Origin: JACKII01 sp041687435
Lineage (GTDB): Bacteria > Pseudomonadota > Alphaproteobacteria > Bin95
DNA length: 64,000 nucleotides
Reading direction: 5' to 3'
NCBI GenBank assembly: GCA_041687435.1
Contig: JAWLBX010000001.1
Location: 124,001-188,000, forward strand
Below, in pieces: positions 23,938 through 31,460 of the stretch (position 1 is its first letter; every line of letters begins with the position of its first letter). Both the position numbers and the translations under genes were made by a program. The notes under the pieces were generated by a model, which made no database searches, was not told the origin of the DNA, and was given only the letters and a program-made list of their open reading frames with translations.

Positions 23938-24919
23938 GGCAATTCGCAATCGCTTCTGCCTGCTGCAAGGCGGCAACGAAACTTGCCGGGTTCGCCACGC
24001 CCTTGCCGGCAATATCGAACGCCGTTCCGTGGTCCGGTGATGTGCGAACAATCGACAGGCCGAGTGTAATGTTAACCCCTTCGTCGAAGGCCAACGTCTT
24101 CAGAGGGATCAATGCCTGATCGTGGTACAGGCACAATGCCACGTCATAGTGTGCCCGGGCTGCGGCATGAAACATGCTATCTGGCGAATGCGGGCCGGTG
24201 ATATCGATTCCCGCCGCACGGAGGCGGTCCGCAGCCGGACGGATGAAGCGGACCTCCTCGTCGCCGAGCGTGCCGTCTTCTCCCGCATGCGGGTTCAACC
24301 CGGCCAATGCCAGTTTCGGCCTGGCGAGGCCGAAATCCTGCTTCAGGGCATCGGCAACCCGAAACGCAGTTGTTTCGATCAGATCGGCACTCAACCGCGC
24401 AATCGCGGTCGCCAGCGGTTCATGGATGGTGAGCGGCACAACCCGCAAGCCGGCACCAACCAGCATCATGATCGACGGCAGGGATGCACCTGTCAGATGC
24501 GCCAGATATTCGGTATGGCCTGGAAACCTGAACCCCGCGTCATAGAGCGTCGATTTGTGTATCGGTTGGGTCACAATCCCGGCAACGCTCCCATTCTGGG
24601 CGAGCGATACCGCCATTTCGATACTGGCGATGACGGCCGAAGCATTCGCGCCATCCGGGTATGCAGGAACGGCGGTAGCCGGCAAATCAATCGGCAACAC
24701 CGGCAGCGCATCTTCAAAGCAATCGATGGCATCCGAAACAGATTGGACCTCTCTGATCGCAACCGGCCACCCCAAACGCTCCGCCAGGGATCGGAGATGC
24801 GCGGGGTTATCGATGGCGCAGAAGGCGGGCACGGCGCGTGCTTCCCGTTCAAGCCAAGCCTGCAGTGTCAACTCGCCGCCAATTCCGGCAGGATCCCCCA
24901 TCGTGACCGCAAGCACCAT
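23924..24919 (-). CDS. pdxA: 4-hydroxythreonine-4-phosphate dehydrogenase
   Basis: A 331-residue enzyme of the deoxyxylulose-5-phosphate-dependent vitamin B6 pathway, which oxidises 4-phosphooxy-threonine with NAD. Family blocks visible are LAVTMGDPAGIGGELTLQ at the start, GIVTQPIHKSTLYDAGFRFPGHTEYLA, ALAGLNPHAGEDGTLGDEE, and DVALCLYHDQALIPLKTL. The metal-binding histidines lie in FPGHTEY, NPHAGEDG and YHDQ. Length is normal. It lies nine bases after surA and overlaps rsmA, the conserved alphaproteobacterial order surA-pdxA-rsmA. Confidence 0.96.
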   Translation of the reverse strand: MVLAVTMGDPAGIGGELTLQAWLEREARAVPAFCAIDNPAHLRSLAERLGWPVAIREVQSVSDAIDCFEDALPVLPIDLPATAVPAYPDGANASAVIASIEMAVSLAQNGSVAGIVTQPIHKSTLYDAGFRFPGHTEYLAHLTGASLPSIMMLVGAGLRVVPLTIHEPLATAIARLSADLIETTAFRVADALKQDFGLARPKLALAGLNPHAGEDGTLGDEEVRFIRPAADRLRAAGIDITGPHSPDSMFHAAARAHYDVALCLYHDQALIPLKTLAFDEGVNITLGLSIVRTSPDHGTAFDIAGKGVANPASFVAALQQAEAIANCRAGR

Positions 24920-24928
24920 GAAAAACCC

Positions 24929-26236
24929 CTAGCGCCCAGGTTCGATCAAGGCATTCTGGCGCAGATCACGAAGATACCGGCGAGCCTCCAGGTCAAGCCG
25001 CCGGTTGAGCAGCATTGCCCGCACTTCCTCCGGGTCGGGCAGGCCAACCGTGCGGACCTGCTTGTCGCAAAGCACCATGATCAGCACGCCGTCCGATAGC
25101 GTTAGAACCTCGGTTTTCTCCCCCGGTTCGAGCTTTTCGATTAATGGCCGAAGCGGGCCTGGGATATTCGCCAACGGAACCTGACCCATATCGGTGCCTT
25201 GCGCTCCAAACCGCTGCGCTGCAGGCTGGACGTCCGCACAGGAGGCAATGGTCTTGTGTGCCTGCTCTGCTCTCCGCAATATGGCGATCTTCGCAGCATT
25301 CGTAGCCGTTGGCTCGAACGGAGCAAAATACCGCTGGATTTCGTATAGCATTTGCTCCTGACCTTCCGCGCCGAATAACCGGCGATCCCGCAGGGCCAGA
25401 ATATAATACCCATCATCGACTTCAATTGGGTTGGACACCTGCCCGACCGGCAAGCTTTCAAGCACGGATGCCAGGCGCGGGTCGAGTTGCGCGGCTTCCA
25501 CCCAGCCGAGGTCGCCACCGGCCGCAGCCGTAGGCGCCTGACTGAACTGCCGCGCCAACGCCGGGAACTGGACACCCTTGCGGATTTGTTGGGCCAAATC
25601 TTCCGCCACCGCTTCCGCCCTGGGCAAATCTTGCAGTGTCGGCGCAGCTACGAAAATTTCCGCCAGCAGGTATTCGGCCCCGCCTTTCTGGCCAAGGTCC
25701 GCCAGATACGCATCCACATCCTCGTCGCTGATTTGCACCCGCCCTCGCACACGTTGTGCTATCACCTTGCGCCAAGCGAGAGTCGCTCTGATTTGTGCAA
25801 TCAGCGTCCCAACGTCCACACCGCGGTCGCCGAGAGTTGCGACCAACGCGCCTTCCGGCATGCCATTGGTTTCTTCGATTGTAGTGATCGCAGCCTGAAT
25901 TTCCTCATTTTCAACTGCAATCCCCAGGCGTTCCGCCTCCTGCAATTGGATCCGCTCATCGATCAGAGTTTCCAGAACCTGGGCTCTGATGCGTTGCAGA
26001 CTATCGCTTGAAGGCGGGCGTCCTGCCGTTGCGGTAACCATCCGCATTCGTGAATCGATGTCATACTGGGAAATCGGATAATCGTTGACAATTCTGATAA
26101 TTGTTTGCGGAGATAACGTATCGCGCCCTTGACTATAGGCATAGGACCCAAAATAGAAAAAAAGCCCCAAGCAGAACAACAATAGGGTCGATGATACTTG
26201 TATATTTTTTTTAATAGCACACCTCCAATATAACAT
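24929..26236 (-). CDS. surA: SurA-type periplasmic chaperone / peptidyl-prolyl isomerase
   Basis: A 435-residue exported protein. Residues 1-36 form a signal peptide or anchor: charged start, then VSSTLLLFCLGLFFYFGSYAYSQG. Next comes the SurA N-terminal domain with IIRIVNDYPISQYDIDSRM and RAQVLETLIDERIQLQEAERLGI, then one parvulin domain with FSQAPTAAAGGDLGWVEAAQLDP. SurA assists folding of outer-membrane proteins, LptD being a main client. The start ATG overlaps the lptG stop (TAATG). An A8 run in the mRNA (26205-26212 on the plus strand) lies eight codons into the gene. The usual lptD gene upstream is missing. Confidence 0.93.
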   Translation of the reverse strand: MLYWRCAIKKNIQVSSTLLLFCLGLFFYFGSYAYSQGRDTLSPQTIIRIVNDYPISQYDIDSRMRMVTATAGRPPSSDSLQRIRAQVLETLIDERIQLQEAERLGIAVENEEIQAAITTIEETNGMPEGALVATLGDRGVDVGTLIAQIRATLAWRKVIAQRVRGRVQISDEDVDAYLADLGQKGGAEYLLAEIFVAAPTLQDLPRAEAVAEDLAQQIRKGVQFPALARQFSQAPTAAAGGDLGWVEAAQLDPRLASVLESLPVGQVSNPIEVDDGYYILALRDRRLFGAEGQEQMLYEIQRYFAPFEPTATNAAKIAILRRAEQAHKTIASCADVQPAAQRFGAQGTDMGQVPLANIPGPLRPLIEKLEPGEKTEVLTLSDGVLIMVLCDKQVRTVGLPDPEEVRAMLLNRRLDLEARRYLRDLRQNALIEPGR

Positions 26237-27324
26237 TACCCATCCTCAGTATACAAAAGCCACGCGGCTCCCAACATCGCAACACAACCAACCGGTGCCC
26301 ACGCAGCGAGCGCAGCGGGCAACTGACCAGACAAGCCCAAGCGGAAAAAAACCTGTGTCAGCAAATGGAACCCGAGCCCTGCCATGGCTGCCATTGTCAT
26401 CAACGCAAGAATTCCCCCCCGCCGGGGCGGGCGAATCGCAAAACCGGCGGCTATCAGCACCATCGCGGCCATCGCGACTGGCGCGGCCAATGCCACATGC
26501 AATTGGACGCGATGGGCAGCGGCCGAAAAGCCAGCGTCTTCTAGCAGCCGAATAAAAGATGGTAAACGCCAAACGGGCATGCTTGCAGGGGAGGCGAAAC
26601 TTTCCTCGAGTTTGCCCCAATTCAGCCGGGTCGAAAGGGACAGAGTGCCCAATTCCGCAACCGGACGATCCGGCCCCACCACCCGCACATCCGAGAATTG
26701 CCAGGCACCATCGGTCAGAACGGCCTCCGATGCGTCGATGCGGGCGTTGAACTGGTCGCTCTCGAGGAATTGGAACACAGTGACCTGCTGGAATACCCGC
26801 TCCTTCGGATTGAGTTTTTCCGCATGAATGATCAAATCAAATGCCTGGGAATAATCCTTTAACCAAAGACCGTCTCCTTGCAAAACGGGATTATTCGGCC
26901 GTCGATTGAAATATTCGACCTCGTAATCTTCGAACAAAGAGAGGGAAATTGCGGCCAGGGGATTAAAAGCCAATATTTTAAAAAGGCCCAGAAAAACAGC
27001 AACCATCAGTCCGGGCAGCAGCAATTGCCAGATTGAAAGACCTGCGGCCCGAGCAACCGCCAGTTCCTGATATCGGGACAATCGCCATAACGCAGCCATA
27101 GCCGCGAAAAGCATCGCGAAGGGGAGGACGGTATCGATAATATGGGGCAAATGCAGTAAAGCCATCTGCACGATGGTCCCCGCGCCGACATCCGGGCGAG
27201 ACGCGGCGCGGCGCACCAACTCCATCGCGTCCAGCATCAGCACCAAGACCGCAGCCACCGCCACAAGAGCGGCAAACCAACCCAGAAACTGCCGAGCGAT
27301 GTAGAATGAGAGGGTTTTGGGCAT
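26236..27324 (-). CDS. lptG: LPS export ABC transporter permease LptG
   Basis: A 362-residue YjgP/YjgQ family permease. It has two N-terminal membrane segments starting LSFYIARQFLGWFAALVAVAAVLV, the conserved block LPFAMLFAAMAALWRLSRYQELAVARAAGLSIWQLLLPGL, a periplasmic beta-jellyroll region (about residues 130-265) and C-terminal membrane segments beginning near residue 280. LptG pairs with LptF and the ATPase LptB to extract lipopolysaccharide from the inner membrane. No lptF lies upstream; the next gene is an FNR-type regulator on the same strand, 115 bases away. Its position directly before surA supports LptG rather than LptF. Its stop overlaps the surA start. Confidence 0.9.
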   Translation of the reverse strand: MPKTLSFYIARQFLGWFAALVAVAAVLVLMLDAMELVRRAASRPDVGAGTIVQMALLHLPHIIDTVLPFAMLFAAMAALWRLSRYQELAVARAAGLSIWQLLLPGLMVAVFLGLFKILAFNPLAAISLSLFEDYEVEYFNRRPNNPVLQGDGLWLKDYSQAFDLIIHAEKLNPKERVFQQVTVFQFLESDQFNARIDASEAVLTDGAWQFSDVRVVGPDRPVAELGTLSLSTRLNWGKLEESFASPASMPVWRLPSFIRLLEDAGFSAAAHRVQLHVALAAPVAMAAMVLIAAGFAIRPPRRGGILALMTMAAMAGLGFHLLTQVFFRLGLSGQLPAALAAWAPVGCVAMLGAAWLLYTEDG

Positions 27325-27439
27325 CCGCAGTTTGCATGGTCCGCCGACGGTGCGTTCGGGAGATGCTTATATAGGCCCGATCCTTTTTAAGCAAAGGCAA
27401 TGGCGTATCGGTCCCTCGGCAAACCGCTGCGAACCGGAA

Positions 27440-28204
27440 TTATCCATTGGACGAATCGCCTTCCGGACGGGCAAGCGCACGCAACTCACCCCAATCAATA
27501 ACCCGAACGCGCTGCGGTGTCGGCAAAGCGATGACTTCGTTGTCGATGAGCCGTGTCATGGTTCTGCTGATGGTTTCAATGGTCAGACCGAGATAATCGG
27601 CGATGTCGCTGCGGGCCATTGGAAGATCGAACTGATCGGCCTTGCCTGACCAATCCGCGGACGCGAGCAGAAAGGCTGCAACCTTTTCAATTGCGGTTTT
27701 TCTGGAAAGCAGCACGATATGATCATCTGCGGCGTGCAGCCGATCTCCTGCCATCCCGGCCAACCGATGGCTCAACGCGGGAAACTCCCGCGCCAAAGCG
27801 TCCAGATCGGGCACCGGGATCCGGCAGTAGTCCAGCACGGTGACCGCCTCAGCCGTGGCATCGTAGTTTTTCCGACCAAAGCTGCCGCCAAAAAAATCTC
27901 CGCCGTGGAGGAAACCGATGATGCTGCGGCGGCCGTCCGGAAAGGTCCGCACCAAACGGACTACGCCGTTGCGAACGGTAAAAAAATGCCGGCCCGGATC
28001 GCCCTCGTAATACAGAACTTGCCCGGCTGCAGCCTCGAGTTGATCCGTTTTTTCCGCAACACGGACCAAATCAGCCGCTTCCATGCCTGCGCAAAGACTA
28101 TGATCCCGTACCGGGCATTGGGCACAGTCCGGCATGCGCGCAGCCGTGCGAGTCGACGACCGGTATAAACTTTCCCGGCCTCTCGTATGCCGCCAGATAT
28201 TCAT
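27440..28204 (-). CDS. fnrL: Crp/Fnr family regulator, FnrL/FNR type with Fe-S cysteines
   Basis: A protein of about 254 residues with a cyclic-nucleotide-binding-like domain (VLYYEGDPGRHFFTVRNG, GGDFFGGSFG) and a C-terminal winged helix, whose recognition helix reads GLTIETISRTMTRL. The E--SR of ETISR is the FNR/FixK specificity signature for TTGAT-N4-ATCAA sites. Cys27, Cys30 and Cys38 (CAQCPVRDHSLC) plus Cys127 (LDYC) match the CX2CX7C spacing of alphaproteobacterial FnrL, an oxygen-labile [4Fe-4S] sensor. Start ATG at 28204 is the likeliest; a GTG at 28243 or an ATG at 28135 are alternatives. A matching binding site lies 0.7 kb upstream between hsp20 and usp. Confidence 0.88.
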   Translation of the reverse strand: MNIWRHTRGRESLYRSSTRTAARMPDCAQCPVRDHSLCAGMEAADLVRVAEKTDQLEAAAGQVLYYEGDPGRHFFTVRNGVVRLVRTFPDGRRSIIGFLHGGDFFGGSFGRKNYDATAEAVTVLDYCRIPVPDLDALAREFPALSHRLAGMAGDRLHAADDHIVLLSRKTAIEKVAAFLLASADWSGKADQFDLPMARSDIADYLGLTIETISRTMTRLIDNEVIALPTPQRVRVIDWGELRALARPEGDSSNG

Positions 28205-28288
28205 AGGCGCATCGACCCCTGCTCTGACAATGGATCGATACACACTCGCGCGCTATGAGCCGCAAATCAAGCGTAGAAACACTCCAAT

Positions 28289-28316
28289 CTAGGCGGCGGG
28301 GCGATCCGCCGCCTAG
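28289..28316 (-). terminator. intrinsic terminator after hsp20
   Basis: Eleven-base perfect arms (28289-28299 and 28306-28316) close a six-base loop, 16 bases past the hsp20 stop. The stem is almost all G/C. On the minus strand a short TTTC-containing stretch follows about 8 bases later, so the T tract is weak, but the hairpin is very stable. Confidence 0.65.
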
Positions 28317-28331
28317 GGAAGCTGAGTCCGT

Positions 28332-28829
28332 TTACTTCTGGAGCGATTCAATGGCAATTCGGGACGCGCCCTGCGCTGCATCCCTGGACTTCGGGACGGT
28401 TACCGTGAGCACTCCATTATCGAAGGCAGCCTTGATCGCGTCCGCATCGGCCTTGAAAGGCAGCGGGATCGCGCGACGGAAACTGCCATACGAGCGCTCA
28501 ACCAGACGGTACTTTTTGTCTTTGTCCTCTTCCGTCCTTTCCGCCTTTTTCTCGCCGCTCAGAATGAGCCGGTCATTGTCAAAGGACAGATCGACATCTT
28601 CCCTGGCCACCCCAGGCAATTCTGCGGTAATGACAGCCTCATTCTCGGATTCAACAACGTCGATGTTCGGGGCCAGAACGAAACGATCATTCTGGTCCAG
28701 CCCCGCCGGAAAATTCTGCCCGAACTCCTCGAACCATTGGTTCATTCGATCGCGCAACGCCCCGAATGGATCCCTGGAAACATCGAGATCGCCGCCGGAT
28801 TGCGCCCAAAGGGATGGAAGTTTTCGCAT
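28332..28829 (-). CDS. Hsp20/alpha-crystallin small heat-shock protein
   Basis: A 165-residue small heat-shock protein. The alpha-crystallin domain (about residues 50-150) contains APNIDVVESENEAVITAELPGVAREDVDLSF, ILSGEKKAE, YGSFRRAIPLP and the C-terminal strand GVLTVTVPKS, followed by the flexible tail RIAIESLQK. It acts as an ATP-independent holdase in the cytosol. Transcribed away from the universal stress protein gene; the shared upstream region has an FNR-like box and a 7-bp hairpin (28869-28888) that would lie at the 5' end of its leader. Co-control with usp by oxygen limitation is inferred. Confidence 0.95.
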   Translation of the reverse strand: MRKLPSLWAQSGGDLDVSRDPFGALRDRMNQWFEEFGQNFPAGLDQNDRFVLAPNIDVVESENEAVITAELPGVAREDVDLSFDNDRLILSGEKKAERTEEDKDKKYRLVERSYGSFRRAIPLPFKADADAIKAAFDNGVLTVTVPKSRDAAQGASRIAIESLQK

Positions 28830-28895
28830 GACACTATTCTCCCGTCTGAAGGATTCTCAACCTCAGCAGCGCCAAATGGGCTTGGCGCTATTGAC

Positions 28896-28967
28896 GATAT
28901 AGGAACCGCCAGCCTTATTGGAAAATGACGCAGATCAAACAGCATGTGGTGCGACAACCTGTACATT
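28896..28967. promoter_or_regulatory. divergent FNR/FixK-type control region between hsp20 and usp
   Basis: ATGAC-GCAG-ATCAA at 28925-28938 matches the FixK/FNR consensus TTGA(C/T)-N4-(A/G)TCAA at nine of ten positions. A -10-like TACATT (28962-28967) lies 33 bases from its centre toward usp. TATATC lies on the other strand (28896-28901), also 33 bases from the centre, toward hsp20. Both fit class II activation, with the box near -42. The FNR-type regulator gene is next to hsp20. Confidence 0.6.
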
Positions 28968-29056
28968 TTGGCAGATTGCGTGTTGAATGTCATGCATGCT
29001 CTGATTGCATATCTGATATGCGCCTTAACGATAACTGAGCAAAACACGAGGGTGAC

Positions 29057-29875
29057 ATGAAAGCCATTCTGGTACCGTTGAGCGAAACGTCCGGCATGCC
29101 CTCCATGGTACGCTGCGCCGCCCTGGTCGGTCAGGCGTTCGACAGTTTTATCGAGGGCGCCTATATCCGTGCGGAACCGAGCGTCATTTTGGCAAGCGAC
29201 GACACCGGCGCCACAACCCCCGCACTGATCGAGAGTTTTGAGCGCGAAGACGCGGCGCGGGCCGAGCGCTTGCAGCGAAACTTCATAGAAACGTGCCGCT
29301 CCAACAATGTTGGCGATACCGCGTCCGTGACGGAAATCGGCGGCGTTGGCGGCGGGCTTGGCGGTTATGGCCGGCTGTTCGATATAATCGTGGTCGGGCG
29401 CCCCGGGCGCGATGCCGACAGCCCGCCGATGACCACGCTGGAAACAGCTTTATTCGATACCGGCCGAATCCTTCTGATTGCGCCGCCGACCGCGCCGAAA
29501 ACGGTGGGCCGAAACACCGTCATCGCCTGGAACGGATCCAGCGAAACCGCCCGGACCATCGCCTTGGCTATGCCTTTGCTGCGCGGAGCGGAGAAAGTGA
29601 CGGTTGTAACGGTCGATACCGGCGTTGTGACGGGCCCGGATGGCGGTGGTGTCGTCAGGTATTTGGAACGCCATGGAATCAAGGCGGATCGCGACGATGT
29701 GGCGGCCGGCAGCCGCGGCGCGGGCGAAGCGATGCTGGATGAGGCGGAGAAACTGGGCGGCGACCTGCTGGTCAAAGGCGGCTACACCCGTTCGCGCCTG
29801 CGTCAAACCATATTCGGCGGCCCAACAAGCCACATCCTTGCGAACGCCGAAATCCCGGTCATCATGGCGCATTAG
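29057..29875 (+). CDS. universal stress protein (UspA family)
   Basis: A 272-residue cytosolic protein with two UspA-like halves. The second half (from about residue 150) has TVIAWNGSSETARTIALAMPLL and the nucleotide-binding tail GGYTRSRLRQTIFGGPTSHILANAEIPVIMAH, which fits the ATP-binding GX2GX9G(S/T) pattern only loosely. The first half is degenerate. The N-terminus MKAILVPLSE is the usual first strand. Usp proteins help survival under starvation or low oxygen; many are in the FNR regulon. The ATG follows GAGGGTGA (29049-29056), only one or two bases away, so that Shine-Dalgarno is unusually close. Confidence 0.92.
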   Translation: MKAILVPLSETSGMPSMVRCAALVGQAFDSFIEGAYIRAEPSVILASDDTGATTPALIESFEREDAARAERLQRNFIETCRSNNVGDTASVTEIGGVGGGLGGYGRLFDIIVVGRPGRDADSPPMTTLETALFDTGRILLIAPPTAPKTVGRNTVIAWNGSSETARTIALAMPLLRGAEKVTVVTVDTGVVTGPDGGGVVRYLERHGIKADRDDVAAGSRGAGEAMLDEAEKLGGDLLVKGGYTRSRLRQTIFGGPTSHILANAEIPVIMAH

Positions 29876-29887
29876 GTCGGGCTGATG

Positions 29888-29927
29888 CCAAGGATGGGGA
29901 TTGCACGAACCTTATCATCCCCTTGGG
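29888..29927 (+). terminator. possible imperfect terminator hairpin after usp
   Basis: CCAAGG (29888-29893) and CCTTGG (29921-29926) can pair, with additional GGGGAT/ATCCCC pairing competing inside. No T run follows. It lies 12 bases past the usp stop, in the gap between convergent genes. Confidence 0.3.
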
Positions 29928-30071
29928 AATCGGCCACCTAGGTCCCTGCACGCATATTATCCCTCCACGGGCCGCATCCCGCATCCTTTGCAAGGTCGAC
30001 GGCATGACGCACAGCCAAGTGTTTGCCAGAGACCTGTGCCTAATAAAAAACCGAAGCCTGATATCGCCGGC

Positions 30072-30554
30072 CTAAGCCAGCTTGCGTCGCTTCGACGAAA
30101 TCACGCGCGAATTTACGCCATTCCAGGAAAGCTCACCGTTAAGCCGCGCATATTCGATTTTGGGGCAGCGATCCATCACGACCTGCAGACCGGCAGCCTC
30201 CGCCCGTGCAGCAGCCTCGTCGTTGCGGACACTCAATTGCATCCACACGGTCTTCGCGCCGTGGGCGATGGCCTCGTCCGTGACGGCCCCCGCAGCGACG
30301 GATGCGCGGAAGATATCGACCATGTCCACGGTCTCCGGCAAATCGGCCAAGCTGGCATACACCGGCTCATCCAGAATGGTTTCGCCCACAGCCCGGGGAT
30401 TGACGGGGTAGACCTTGTAGCCCTTCACCTGCAGGTACTTCATCACGAAATAGCTCGGTCGATTCCAATTCGGCGAAGCTCCGACCAGAGCAACCGTCTT
30501 GGTCTTGTCCAGGACGTCTTTGAGATAGGCGTCGGCATAAGAGTCATGATTCAT
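30072..30554 (-). CDS. CoA-binding domain protein (YccU-like)
   Basis: A 160-residue single-domain Rossmann protein of the CoA-binding family 2. The glycine motif lies in VALVGASPNWNRPSYFVMKYLQ, followed by YKVYPVNPRAVGETILDEPVYASLADLPE, VDIFRASVAAG, KTVWMQLSVRNDEAAARAEAAG and MDRCPKIEYARL. The cysteine in DRCPKIE is conserved in the family. CoA binding has been shown for relatives, but no enzymatic role is established. The next gene on the strand, an SDR, is 44 bases upstream, so the two may be co-transcribed. Confidence 0.9.
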   Translation of the reverse strand: MNHDSYADAYLKDVLDKTKTVALVGASPNWNRPSYFVMKYLQVKGYKVYPVNPRAVGETILDEPVYASLADLPETVDMVDIFRASVAAGAVTDEAIAHGAKTVWMQLSVRNDEAAARAEAAGLQVVMDRCPKIEYARLNGELSWNGVNSRVISSKRRKLA

Positions 30555-30598
30555 CGGTGTTCTCGGCGCGGTTAAAGGCTAAAGAAATTAGACGGCCA

Positions 30599-31360
30599 TC
30601 ACCCAAAGCTGCCGCCATCCACCCGCAGCGTCGTGCCGGTGGTGAAACTGGAAGCGTCGGAAGCGAAATAAAGAGCTGCACCGACGATCTCCTCCGGCTG
30701 ACCACCACGTTTCAGCGCAATACGGGTGGCTGCGCGTTCGGAAAATTCCTTGGAATGGAACCAACCGACTGAGATATCGGTCTCGAACGGCCCTGGCACA
30801 ATGCAATTGACCCTGACTTTCGGTCCATATTCCAGCGCAAATGTTGCCGTCATGTGGTTCAGGGCCCGCTTTGCCGCACCATAGGGAGCGGTGGTCTTGT
30901 TCGGGTTGAAGCTGGCAGTGGAACTCACATTGATGATGCTGCCGCCATTCCCCTCAGCCATGCGTTTGCCGACCATGGCCATGGCGCGGAATGGCCCTTT
31001 CAAATTGACGCCGAAAACCTTGTCATACAACTCCTCACTCACGTCATGCAGTGACGGATAGAGGGGCGAAAGGCCGGCATTGTTCACCAGAATGTCGATA
31101 CGGCCAAAATGGCCGTACGCGGCTTCGACCATGGCTTCGACCTGTTGCCAGTCGCCGACATTCGCGGAATAGGGAAAAGCGCAGCGTCCCATGCTGCGAA
31201 TCTCCTCCGCCAACTCCTCGCATTGGGCAAGTTTCCGGCTGACAATCATCACGTCGGCCCCCGCTTCCGCAAAGGCCCGCACCATCTCCCGGCCCAATCC
31301 GCGGCTGCCGCCGGTGACCACCGCGATCTTGCCGGTCAGATCGAAAAGGTCCTTGTACAT
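30599..31360 (-). CDS. SDR family oxidoreductase
   Basis: A 253-residue classical short-chain dehydrogenase. It has TGGSRGLG, NNAGLSPLYPS, the catalytic Ser in NVSSTASFNP, Tyr and Lys in YGAAKRALNHM, and a C-terminal FTTGTTLRVDGG, so unlike the SDR at 4297 all catalytic residues are present. The ATG at 31360 gives MYKDLFDLTGKIAVVTGG, which fits the family; the frame upstream to 31426 looks non-coding. It diverges from the acyl-CoA ligase at 31461, which suggests a shared control region of about 100 bases. Substrate unknown; probably a hydroxyacyl or alcohol substrate given the neighbours. Confidence 0.92.
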   Translation of the reverse strand: MYKDLFDLTGKIAVVTGGSRGLGREMVRAFAEAGADVMIVSRKLAQCEELAEEIRSMGRCAFPYSANVGDWQQVEAMVEAAYGHFGRIDILVNNAGLSPLYPSLHDVSEELYDKVFGVNLKGPFRAMAMVGKRMAEGNGGSIINVSSTASFNPNKTTAPYGAAKRALNHMTATFALEYGPKVRVNCIVPGPFETDISVGWFHSKEFSERAATRIALKRGGQPEEIVGAALYFASDASSFTTGTTLRVDGGSFG

Positions 31361-31460
31361 GCGCCCTTGAATCCCGATTGCATTCGAACTTGCCCGCACG
31401 CGTGCGGACGTTAGGGTTTTAAGCATAGCGAATCCCGCAGCGGGTGTGAGCCCCCAAACA

